DNA of 64,000 nucleotides, from assembly GCF_009557615.1 (NCBI RefSeq), contig NZ_CP045652.1:2046001-2110000 (forward strand), written 5' to 3'. This stretch comes from Sphingobacteruim zhuxiongii (GTDB lineage Bacteria; Bacteroidota; Bacteroidia; Sphingobacteriales; Sphingobacteriaceae). Numbering within the stretch: position 1 is the first letter of the stretch; each line of letters begins with the position of its first letter. Below are positions 56,063 through 64,000 of the stretch, one piece after another. A model generated the notes under the pieces. That model ran no database searches and was not told the origin of the DNA. It was given only the letters and a program-made list of their open reading frames with translations. The translations under genes and the position numbers were made by a program.

Positions 56063-56777
56063 ATTTATTTACTCACTAGCTAATACTTCGTAGGCTTGCA
56101 ATTCAATCGATAAATTGCTTCATCATGAAATTTAGACAAAAAAATCAATAAATAAACTCTTTCATCAAAAGTAACGAACAATCCCTATGTGCTCTACGAA
56201 ACAATACGATTATCCGCATGTTTTCTAATTTATATTCAAGCTTTTCCAATCACCTTCAAAATTTCAGTGCTGGTTTATAGGTAGTCGCGTCAAACAAAAC
56301 TTCAAAAAACGGGTTATCTTGACTAGTTAGAATCGCATAATGCCCGAATATGGGGTCGCAATTCCCAACTAAAGTCCCATATCTTAAGAATTCAAAGATG
56401 ATAGTCATTCTTAAAATATAGGCTTTGATTTTTGCTCTCCGCTACATCTTGTAGCTACATTTCAATTACTTGGTAAAATCACGTACACATATGGTAATAT
56501 CGTAAATAATATTGCAAAGGATTTCAATTTACTTTATAACATTATTAAGCAATTGGAGACCTTTTATTTTGATTTGAGTATTTCAGCCTTAACTTAACTC
56601 TACCTCAATTTAGCTTAATCAGTTTGTTTTAGAAATATAGAAGCTTAATAGGCCTCTTGTAAAGAATTTTGCCCTTTCGTGCAGATGCTGTATTACAATA
56701 TTGCTCTGACCTCGAATGAGTAATCTTTTGATATACAGAATATTCTTAAATAAGTTAAACCATCTAAATTATGAACT
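56063..56777. other. 715-bp mostly non-coding stretch before the fourth SusCD pair
   Basis: AT-rich. The leftmost ~190 bp precede the leftward hypothetical gene and should hold its promoter. One short leftward frame at 56256-56408 looks coding and is listed separately. The last ~90 bp hold a TTG followed about 20 bp later by TAATCTTTTG (near 56717-56726), a poor match to the Bacteroidota -33/-7 promoter, as a possible start for the SusC transcript. No strong hairpin was found. Confidence 0.4.
56256..56408 (-). CDS. Possible small ORF or gene remnant (50 aa)
   Basis: The leftward frame from ATG 56406-56408 to TGA 56256-56258 has amino-acid composition like a real protein (for example FEFLRYGTLVGNCD and FFEVLFDATTYKPALKF). 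It may be the last part of a lost larger gene, because the frame is open about 13 codons further upstream with no other start. No family recognised. Confidence 0.3.
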   Translation of the reverse strand: MTIIFEFLRYGTLVGNCDPIFGHYAILTSQDNPFFEVLFDATTYKPALKF

Positions 56778-59700
56778 ATGAAAAGTAAAGTTTTGATGCT
56801 AAAAAAATGTAAATGGATTGTATGCCAAATACCCATTTATATTAGCATGGCTACGGTGTTCACGCTTCCCAACACAACATTAGCCCTAGAGCCAAATCCT
56901 GCACGTATACATTTTGAGGGGCAGGATCAAATTACAGTTAAAGGTACCGTAGTCAACCAGCAGTCGGTTCCAATTACTGGAGCAACGGTCCGCGTAATAG
57001 ACATGAATAATGTTGTGTCTACAGACGGTAATGGTCAATTTACAATCGCAGCAAAAGAAGGATCTATTCTAGAAATAACCTTCATGGGCTATAAAAAAGC
57101 GACCATCTCCGTAAAGAATAGTAATGATCTCAACATTGTGCTGATTCCCGATGATAATTCAATCAATGAGGTCGTTGTAGTCGGATATGGAACGAATAGA
57201 AAAGGAAATCTAACAGGTGCAGTCTCGAGTGTTTCTTCGGAAGCAATTGAAGGACGCTCTATTGCCAATGTAGGACAAGGATTACAGGGCCTAATTCCCA
57301 ATTTGAATGTTTCTACAGGAAATGGTAGGCCGGGTTCTGGTTCTTCATTTAACCTTCGCGGATATACATCTATTAATGGCGGTGGACCATTAGTATTGGT
57401 GGATGGTGTGCAAATGGATCCCAATCAGTTAAATCCCGATGACGTGGAATCAGTAACTGTATTAAAAGATGCCGCATCGGCAGCCATATATGGTGGACGA
57501 GCAGCATACGGGGTAATATTAATCAATACTAAAGCCGGAAAATACAATGCGCCGACTAAGGTGTCCTATAATCTAAATCAGGCTTATTCAAAACCAACGG
57601 TGTTACCAGATCTAGCAAATTCGCTGGAATATGTCACCATGTACATGTTAGCGGATAATACTGGCCGATTGACAGGAGGTGCAACAGGCTCCTATGGTTA
57701 TAATGATCAGGACCTTGAACACATTCGTAAGTATATGGCAAATCCAATTCCCGAAAATGCGGTATATATTGATCCAACAGACCATACACGATATCGATAC
57801 TCAGGAAACACCAACTGGTTAAAGGAAATGTTTCCGGGAAATGAACCTTTAACACAACATGATTTCTCTATTTCCGGTGGTGGCGAGAAGCTGAATTATT
57901 TGGCGTCCCTAGGTGCTTTGTCGCAAAAGGGTGCCGTATCGGAAGCAAATCAAAAGTATAAGCGCTATAATGCCAATATGGTGGTGAACTTTAAAGCAGC
58001 AAGCTGGCTTGAGTTATCTACAAAAATGAGATTTAATCGTAAAACTAACGACCAGCCTGCCGAAGCTGCAAGATATGGTATCGTTGGAGATCGTATTGCT
58101 GATGATTTAAGACCTGTGATGCCAATCTACCATCCAGACGGCCATTATTCGGGACAAGGTAACAATACCAATCCATTCGCTAATCTAGAATATAACGGTC
58201 GTAACACCTTGAAGTCCGATGACCTTTGGTTGACAGGAGGATTTGTAATCAAGCCGATTAAAAACGTAAGAGTTGTCGGTGATTTGACTTGGAATGCATA
58301 CCATCAAAACAATAAATCAAATGTGAAGCCTTATTATGAATATGGGGCACCAGCGATAAAAGGTGATGATATAACGGACCCTACAAAAGCTCATTTGATT
58401 GGTTTATACCCTCATAATAACCCATCCTCAGTTTATGAAGCGAATTCGCATGATAATTACAGCGCAATCAACTTGTATGCAGAGTACGAAAACACATTTG
58501 GTAAACATTATTTAAAAGGAATGGTTGGTTACAACCGTGAATATAAGGTCAATGAGTCTTTCAACGTCAGAGCGAAGAACTTATTGAATCCTGATTATCC
58601 TTATATAAAATTAAATAATGACCTAAAGCCTGATGTAGGAAGTGGGATAGGAGACTGGGCATTAATCGGACAATTTTTCCGTGTAAACTATGTATACGAC
58701 GATAGATACCTATTAGAAGTAAACGGTCGCTATGATGGATCATCACGATTCGCAGCCTCCGATCGTTATGTATTTAGTCCTTCGATATCTGCTGGATGGA
58801 GACTTTCCAACGAGGCATTTATGGATTTCACTAAGCCCTTATTTAATGACATTAAGTTAAGAGCATCCTATGGTAAGTTGCCGAATCAATTGCTTGAAAA
58901 TAAAGGATTGTATCCATATATAGCGACAATGCCTTACGGTACTACAGGTTACTTATTCAACGGATCGCAACAAACTTTTGTGCGCTCACCGAGCTTAGTA
59001 AGTCAAGGATTTACCTGGGAAGAGGTAACCTCTAGAAATATAGGTTTAGATATTGCCATGCTTGACAGTAAATTGAAAGGCTCGTTTGATGTATATAACC
59101 GCGATACGAAAGGGATGATTGTTGGCGGACTTGTTGTTCCATCAATTTTAGGAACCAATGTACCAGAAAGAAATGCCGCAGATCTGAGAACCAAAGGTTG
59201 GGAATTAGAACTATCATGGGCAGATAACCTTTCGAACGGACTACGATACTTTGCTTCCGTTAATGTGGGCGATAGTAAAGCTGAGATTACAAAATATGAT
59301 TTAAATCCTACAGGCATTATTGGGCAGTATTATGTTGGTAGTCAGATTGGCGAAGTATGGGGTTTTACTTCAAATCGACTGTACTCAACAGATGCTGAAG
59401 CTGCGAGTGTAGACAATAGCGCAATCTGGGGTGGCAAGTGGCTCGCTGGGGATGTGAAGTATGAAGATCTAAATGGTGATGGAAAGATTAATTATGGAAC
59501 AAGCACCTTCGACAATCCTGGGGATCGTAGGATTATAGGTAATAATCAAGCGCGATACAACTACGGATTCCGATTAGGTGCAGAGTTTAAAAACTTTGAT
59601 CTAACGATGTTTTTCCAAGGAATAGGTAAGCGCGATGCCTTTATCGGAGGAACTTATTTCTGGGGATTCACCAGCGAATGGGCAGCCCCAACAACGGCAT

Positions 59701-60017
59701 CTTTAGATTATTGGACGGAAGAAAATCAGGATGCCTATTTCCCAAGACCTCGATTCGGCGGTGGTGGAAATTATCAAACGCAAACCCGCTATATGCAAGA
59801 CGCATCTTACCTGCGAATGAAACAATTAAGTGTAGGATATACCTTGCCGGCTTCTTTGCTGCAACGTCTGAAATTGACGAAGGTAAGGGCTTATTTCACG
59901 GCTGAAAACCCTTTCCAATGGACCAAGATGTTCGAAAGCTACGACCCAGAACAACTTGATCGTCAAGAATATCCTTTGGTTAAATCGCTAGCGTTTGGTT
60001 TACAAATTAACTTATAA
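56778..60017 (+). CDS. SusC/RagA-type TonB-dependent transporter without STN domain (fourth pair)
   Basis: A 1079-aa importer. Signal region to about residue 38, carboxypeptidase-regulatory-like domain (about 50-125), junction motif NEVVVVGYG near residue 130, then plug and barrel. It lacks an STN domain and has no sigma/FecR pair upstream, so it must be controlled another way. It is followed 4 bp later by susD. No enzyme gene accompanies the pair within the window, so the substrate is open. Confidence 0.94.
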   Translation: MKSKVLMLKKCKWIVCQIPIYISMATVFTLPNTTLALEPNPARIHFEGQDQITVKGTVVNQQSVPITGATVRVIDMNNVVSTDGNGQFTIAAKEGSILEITFMGYKKATISVKNSNDLNIVLIPDDNSINEVVVVGYGTNRKGNLTGAVSSVSSEAIEGRSIANVGQGLQGLIPNLNVSTGNGRPGSGSSFNLRGYTSINGGGPLVLVDGVQMDPNQLNPDDVESVTVLKDAASAAIYGGRAAYGVILINTKAGKYNAPTKVSYNLNQAYSKPTVLPDLANSLEYVTMYMLADNTGRLTGGATGSYGYNDQDLEHIRKYMANPIPENAVYIDPTDHTRYRYSGNTNWLKEMFPGNEPLTQHDFSISGGGEKLNYLASLGALSQKGAVSEANQKYKRYNANMVVNFKAASWLELSTKMRFNRKTNDQPAEAARYGIVGDRIADDLRPVMPIYHPDGHYSGQGNNTNPFANLEYNGRNTLKSDDLWLTGGFVIKPIKNVRVVGDLTWNAYHQNNKSNVKPYYEYGAPAIKGDDITDPTKAHLIGLYPHNNPSSVYEANSHDNYSAINLYAEYENTFGKHYLKGMVGYNREYKVNESFNVRAKNLLNPDYPYIKLNNDLKPDVGSGIGDWALIGQFFRVNYVYDDRYLLEVNGRYDGSSRFAASDRYVFSPSISAGWRLSNEAFMDFTKPLFNDIKLRASYGKLPNQLLENKGLYPYIATMPYGTTGYLFNGSQQTFVRSPSLVSQGFTWEEVTSRNIGLDIAMLDSKLKGSFDVYNRDTKGMIVGGLVVPSILGTNVPERNAADLRTKGWELELSWADNLSNGLRYFASVNVGDSKAEITKYDLNPTGIIGQYYVGSQIGEVWGFTSNRLYSTDAEAASVDNSAIWGGKWLAGDVKYEDLNGDGKINYGTSTFDNPGDRRIIGNNQARYNYGFRLGAEFKNFDLTMFFQGIGKRDAFIGGTYFWGFTSEWAAPTTASLDYWTEENQDAYFPRPRFGGGGNYQTQTRYMQDASYLRMKQLSVGYTLPASLLQRLKLTKVRAYFTAENPFQWTKMFESYDPEQLDRQEYPLVKSLAFGLQINL

Positions 60018-60021
60018 GAAG

Positions 60022-61713
60022 ATGAAAATTTTAAAGATAACACTATATACATTTGTCGCAACGCTTTTATTGCAGAGCTGCAAAGACGATGGCTTTCTAG
60101 ATCGCTTTCCGAAAGATGCATTCAGCGAACCCACGTTCTTCAAGACCGAAGACGACTTATTACTCTATGCGAATGGCTTCTACGATAACTTGCCTGCAAT
60201 TACTAATTACAGTGAGGACAATAACTCAGATGTCATGGTCCCAAGAAGTATCAATGACCTTTTAGCGGGTACCTATGTTATTCCAAATAATGGCGGCGGA
60301 TGGGCTACAGGCGACTGGCAAGCAATCCGCCAATGCAATTATTTTCTAACTCGTTATAGTCAAGCAAATACAACCAATAAAGAAATCTATGCTGGCGAAG
60401 TCCGCTTTTTTAGAGCCTTGTTTTATTGGCAAAAAGTAGAACGCTTTGGCGATGTTCCGCTAGTGATTAAAGATTTAGATGAAACTTCTGAAGAACTATT
60501 TGGACCGCGTGTCAATAGAAACGAGGTTATGGACTTCGTACTTGAAGACCTGAAGTTTGCCGTAGAAAACCTACCAGCAAAAGGAACACAAAAAGCGGGC
60601 AGACTCAATAAAGATGTCGCGCGTGCTTTGTTATCTCGCGTCGGACTATGGGAAGGTACATTTAGAAAATACCATGCCTTAGGGAATCATACAGCCCCAT
60701 TAGAGGCATCCGTTCAGGCATCCCTTGATTTGATGGCTGCCAATAGCGGCTATAAACTCTATACGACAGGAGACCCAACAAAGGATTATTATAACTTATT
60801 TATTCAACAAGATCTAAGTAACAATCCGGAAAATATTTTGAACCGTGCATATATCTTGAATATCAGCACGCAAGGATATTCACGTACGGCAACAGAAAAC
60901 AACACTGGCGTGAGCAAATCCTTCGTTGAGCAATATTTATTTACAGATGGTAAACCTAAAGACTTAACGTCCTTTACCTATGATGAGAGCTCGCCCTTAA
61001 AAGAGCATCTCAATAGAGATCCTCGATATGCTCAAACTATCGCAACACCTAATTTTATATGGCAATTTAATTCATCTACATCCACACCAACGGGATTGCC
61101 AGCGATCGGAACTTCTAGAACAAGTACGGGTTATTGGTTGATTAAAGGAAGATCAAGTGATGCTGCACAATATATTGCTAACCAATCTGATATAGATGCT
61201 TTTATCTTTAGGTTTGGAGAAGTGCTGTTGAATTTTGCCGAAGCTAAATATGAATTAGATGGGACGATTTCACAGACTGATTTAGATCGAAGTATTAATC
61301 TTTTAAGAGCGCGTGTCGGCATGCCTAAACTATTAACTACTGTCGCTAACGATGTCAATGGAGTAGACTACGGTTATAGCATCGCGCCGCTATTGCGCGA
61401 AATTAGAAGAGAGCGTCAAGTCGAACTAATTGGTGAGGGTCAACGCTGGAAAGATATACTACGTTGGAAAGCAGGTAAGTTAATTGAAAGCGCTAAATCT
61501 ATTTTAGGAATGAAATTAGATGCAAACTTGAAAGCTGAATATGTTAACCAAGGAAAAGACATCAATGCTATTGAAACCAACGCCGACGGTTATATCATTG
61601 TCTATCCTAGCGTATCTGGTGGAAAACGCGTGTGGAATAATAAAAACTATTATTACCCACTTCCTATTGATCAGATCACATTAGCAAAATACACGCAGAA
61701 TCCAGGATGGTAA
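60022..61713 (+). CDS. SusD/RagB-family lipoprotein (fourth pair)
   Basis: A 563-aa SusD protein. ATG at 60022 (protein MKILKITLY) is used rather than a TTG 27 bp upstream inside the susC gene; it gives lipobox LQSC with Cys20. The TPR core (GEVRFFRALFYWQKVERFGD near 123) and C-terminal signature (RRERQVELIGEGQRWKDILRW near 469) are evident. It ends the transcript at a strong terminator at 61740. Confidence 0.93.
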   Translation: MKILKITLYTFVATLLLQSCKDDGFLDRFPKDAFSEPTFFKTEDDLLLYANGFYDNLPAITNYSEDNNSDVMVPRSINDLLAGTYVIPNNGGGWATGDWQAIRQCNYFLTRYSQANTTNKEIYAGEVRFFRALFYWQKVERFGDVPLVIKDLDETSEELFGPRVNRNEVMDFVLEDLKFAVENLPAKGTQKAGRLNKDVARALLSRVGLWEGTFRKYHALGNHTAPLEASVQASLDLMAANSGYKLYTTGDPTKDYYNLFIQQDLSNNPENILNRAYILNISTQGYSRTATENNTGVSKSFVEQYLFTDGKPKDLTSFTYDESSPLKEHLNRDPRYAQTIATPNFIWQFNSSTSTPTGLPAIGTSRTSTGYWLIKGRSSDAAQYIANQSDIDAFIFRFGEVLLNFAEAKYELDGTISQTDLDRSINLLRARVGMPKLLTTVANDVNGVDYGYSIAPLLREIRRERQVELIGEGQRWKDILRWKAGKLIESAKSILGMKLDANLKAEYVNQGKDINAIETNADGYIIVYPSVSGGKRVWNNKNYYYPLPIDQITLAKYTQNPGW

Positions 61714-61739
61714 TCAGATAAACTGCTAAATACCGTAAG

Positions 61740-61773
61740 AAAATAGGGAAGACTTAATTGCTTCCCTATTTTT
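61740..61773 (+). terminator. Rho-independent terminator of the fourth SusCD operon
   Basis: Perfect 12-bp stem (AAAATAGGGAAG with CTTCCCTATTTT) around a 9-base loop, then T-rich sequence. It stands 26 bp past the susD stop. The A-rich left side would also serve the convergent leftward gene. Confidence 0.9.
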
Positions 61774-61836
61774 ATATCCTAATTTGGCCTAAGCCAGCCA
61801 ATAAGCACTCTTCAAAACCATAACCTCATACAATCG

Positions 61837-62679
61837 CTATTGTATCGGATAATCTAACGCTAGTTTATATATAGTCGCGGTATCCCCAAGTCCATCATTA
61901 TCTTCACACAGCAGAAATGAAAGACGATCTGGATGCAGCTGATAAACAGAAATACCCTCGAACTTTTGATCCTTCGAGATTAGGGTCGTAAATACAATTT
62001 TTAAGGTCTTTAAATCGATAATACCGAATAGTGTTCCCCCAATTTTCCCATCCTCATAAGTGGATTTTCCTTCTTCTGCGGTAGCGATAAAGAACAACGT
62101 ATCGTCAAGCAGGGTGGCACCAGAGAAACCAAAAGGCAATCCATTAACTTGTGGTAGCGCAATATCAACCGCAGATATAACGGCAGAATCTGGCTTATTA
62201 ATATCGCTAATCGTAAACAAAACATTGCGACCAGCAGGGCCATTCCCACGGTTTAGAAACAAGCAATGATCGCCATAAGAGGCTGCAGCCTCCAAATTAA
62301 AGTCCAATTCATCGATCTGTGCGGTCGCACGCAGCCGTTGATACAAATCGCTTAACGAAAGCTTGTCGACTTGCTGATTCTGGGGTGAAAAAGAAAAACC
62401 TAATTCACGTAGGGGAGTGGATCCCGATCCAAAAACATAGAAGCGACCATCTTGATAAAGCATGGCTTCAAGATCCAGCTTCTTAGGCTTCTCTATCTGT
62501 TCCATAGGCGAATGCTCCTGCAAAACATATTTATGGAGCTTTGTACTTGCCATCTCATAATGATACAAATAATTGCTATGATCAGATAGGAGATAAATTT
62601 GTCCATCCTGATATTCTATACCGGAGGCGGCGCTAATTCCAATAATATCGCAGAATGTCGCTAAAGTAAATTCGCTCAT
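61837..62679 (-). CDS. DUF6929-like protein
   Basis: A 280-aa protein without a signal peptide, probably a beta-propeller. Motifs of this Bacteroidota family are visible: SGIEYQDGQIYLLSDHSNYLY near the start, KLDLEAMLYQDGRFYVFGSG near 75, LNRGNGPAGRNVLFTI near 140 and the C-terminal SFLLCEDNDG. ATG at 62679 is used; a TTG nine codons upstream is less likely. Molecular function unknown. It is convergent with the fourth SusCD operon. Confidence 0.75.
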   Translation of the reverse strand: MSEFTLATFCDIIGISAASGIEYQDGQIYLLSDHSNYLYHYEMASTKLHKYVLQEHSPMEQIEKPKKLDLEAMLYQDGRFYVFGSGSTPLRELGFSFSPQNQQVDKLSLSDLYQRLRATAQIDELDFNLEAAASYGDHCLFLNRGNGPAGRNVLFTISDINKPDSAVISAVDIALPQVNGLPFGFSGATLLDDTLFFIATAEEGKSTYEDGKIGGTLFGIIDLKTLKIVFTTLISKDQKFEGISVYQLHPDRLSFLLCEDNDGLGDTATIYKLALDYPIQ

Positions 62680-62874
62680 TGAATTGCTTATAATTGTACA
62701 CTGCAATTTAAGCTATTCAATACAATTCAGGGCAATTAGCGACGATCTGTTGAATGTAAATAGCGAATAAAATCATTTCTAATGCCGAAAGATTAGATGG
62801 CTTGAGTCTGTAAATAAGCAATCTGTCGTAGGTATTTCCGAAGGCAAGAGTTAAAGAATTCCTTAGAATATAAT

Positions 62875-63623
62875 CTATTTCTTGTAGGATATACTCCCTC
62901 TATAAGACGAACCAGATGAGCCGTTGTAATCAAATACCTGCGGATAATCCCCATTATGAAAGTAGTCGGTGTAAATAAAGTTCACACTTTGATTATCTGA
63001 ACTGGAGTTTTTAATAATCAGGCTATTACTATATGCGAATTCCGATATAGATAGAATACTTAGATATGTAGATGCCCAACTGGGAGTGGTAAGATTCGAA
63101 AAAATTCCTTTCTGATTCGAGTAGTTAAACGTTTTGTGGTTTCTGACTTGTCAACGGACTCAATGCTCAGTAGATTACTATTATTATCGTAAGTGTAATT
63201 TTTTAAGATCTTTCCGTTGATATCTTGCAGTTGTATCAGTTGACTGCTATTATTGAGAATAAGAATTCGCTTGTCGCTCGATTGCCCAGAAGACATTGTC
63301 ACTTCAATTTTATTATTTCCATGATAAGTAAAATGAAACGAAGATGTCGTAATGGTGGTACTTAAATCAGATTGCTGTACCTCAGTTAATTTGTTGTCAG
63401 AATTATAAATGAATTTTAGGCGATAAAAGGAATTGGACTCTCCAGTTCTTATTCGATTCACTTCAGATAAGAAAGTTTTATTAGTATAAGTAAAGTGACT
63501 CTCTGTTCCAAGAAAGGTTATTTTTTCTGGTAGAATAACAGAAATCTCGTCCGTTTGGTCTTTCTTGCAAGCTAGCACAAACACCAAGGTAATCAATAAT
63601 AAAAAGTAATTAATGCATTTCAT
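62875..63623 (-). pseudogene. Frameshifted lipoprotein gene
   Basis: The leftward frame opens with a lipoprotein signal (VLACKK, Cys19) and a beta-rich domain with YD-repeat-like pieces (YRLKFIYNSDNKLTEV, ILKNYTYDNNSNLLSI). Near 63132-63135, in a run of four A on the coding strand, the reading frame changes: the first frame soon ends at 63060, while the next frame continues as KTFNYSNQKGIFSNL and on to YRGSISYKK with stop at 62875-62877. Restoring one A gives a single 249-aa protein. Whether the loss is real decay, switching in a short homopolymer or a sequencing error cannot be told here. Confidence 0.75.
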
Positions 63624-63852
63624 AATACGAATGTTTGGTTAGTTATTTTAAATATATATTAAATAATTAAATGATGGGGAGCTATAGCCCTATTTTTTTG
63701 TAATTGTTTCTTCGAGTCCCATCTCTTATATTTTTGTAGAATATAAAACACGTTCTCTTTTGTATCAACAACAAGCATTTCCCTCGGTCAAATTCCGCAT
63801 TCAATAATTGATAATCATAATTCATCATCTTGTTTTTCAGCGCTTTGCAATA

Positions 63853-63874
63853 TTGTGCATTTTTAATAGCACAA
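63853..63874. promoter_or_regulatory. Inverted repeat before the gene at the window edge
   Basis: TTGTGC (63853-63858) and GCACAA (63869-63874) form a 6-bp inverted repeat that extends with one bulge into flanking ATATT arms. It lies about 30 bp before the start codon at 63904 and could be an operator or a leader hairpin. Confidence 0.35.
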
Positions 63875-63903
63875 ATATTAAATAACCATAAAACTTTAAG
63901 ATC

Positions 63904-63999
63904 ATGAACAACGATGTATTTAAAATTATGGAAGATCTGAAATGGAAGGCTGTTGGTGTTGACCCTAGTACAGGTCAGACGCCCAACAATCAGTTTGTA
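63904..63999 (+). CDS. Partial gene cut by the window edge
   Basis: ATG at 63904 opens a frame of at least 32 codons beginning MNNDVFKIMEDLKWKAVGVD that runs off the window. No signal peptide in the visible part. The family was not recognised from so short a piece. Confidence 0.5.
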   Translation, partial: MNNDVFKIMEDLKWKAVGVDPSTGQTPNNQFV

Positions 64000-64000
64000 T

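Noticed and set aside
63676..63702. Short GC hairpin followed by seven T
   Set aside because: The stem is only about 4-5 bp and no rightward gene ends upstream of it, so a terminator cannot be supported.

Overview
The window looks like a chromosomal stretch of a Bacteroidota bacterium of the Sphingobacteriaceae type (Sphingobacterium or Pedobacter-like). The sequence basis is moderate to low GC, four SusC/SusD outer-membrane uptake pairs, two ECF sigma/FecR pairs, many lipoproteins with a Cys-Lys or Cys-Ser lipobox, TlpA-type thioredoxins, Tat-exported phospholipase C and A-rich start regions with few Shine-Dalgarno sites. No rRNA, tRNA, CRISPR array, insertion sequence or phage gene was recognised.

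Layout. (1) 1-5098: a phosphocholine-type phospholipase C with a terminator-like leader hairpin, a convergent TlpA thioredoxin and a quinone-oxidoreductase-like dehydrogenase. (2) 5309-14942: ECF sigma, FecR, STN-containing SusC, SusD, a surface lipoprotein of unknown function and a GHL10-like glycosidase, closed by a strong terminator. (3) 15114-19333: two tandem paralogous lectin-fold lipoproteins, each carrying the same 20-bp palindrome 50 bp upstream of its start, divergent from a TPR-histidine kinase/LuxR response regulator pair that shares one of the palindromes. (4) 19334-24751: small lipoproteins, a collagen-like lipoprotein, an esterase, a haem-binding protein, and two decaying genes (an FtsX permease tail and a BatD-like lipoprotein). 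(5) 24895-36729: a second ECF/FecR/SusC/SusD locus followed by a double-thioredoxin protein, a trypsin-like protease and a third TlpA protein. (6) 36950-55308: a sugar locus with a leftward operon (lactonase-like amidohydrolase, Gfo/Idh oxidoreductase, IlvD-type dehydratase), a divergent AraC regulator, and rightward FucP-type permease, GH78 rhamnosidase, SusC/SusD, sialate O-acetylesterase-like enzyme and two paralogous TIM-barrel glycosidase-like proteins. (7) 55211-63999: a hypothetical gene overlapping its neighbour tail-to-tail, a fourth SusC/SusD pair, a DUF6929-like protein, a frameshifted lipoprotein and the start of a gene cut by the window edge.

How they work together. Regions 2 and 5 fit trans-envelope signalling: the STN domain of SusC senses loading, signals to FecR, and FecR releases the ECF sigma factor. 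Region 6 reads as a pathway: extracellular deacetylation and rhamnosidase cleavage, TonB-dependent import, FucP-type proton symport, then oxidation, lactone hydrolysis and dehydration of a 6-deoxyhexose such as L-rhamnose or L-fucose. Region 3 suggests a self-contained regulon whose operator can be read directly from the sequence. The most unusual items are the redox/protease SusCD locus (region 5), the palindrome-marked lipoprotein/two-component regulon (region 3), and the non-phosphorylating deoxysugar operon with an IlvD-type rather than enolase-type dehydratase (region 6).
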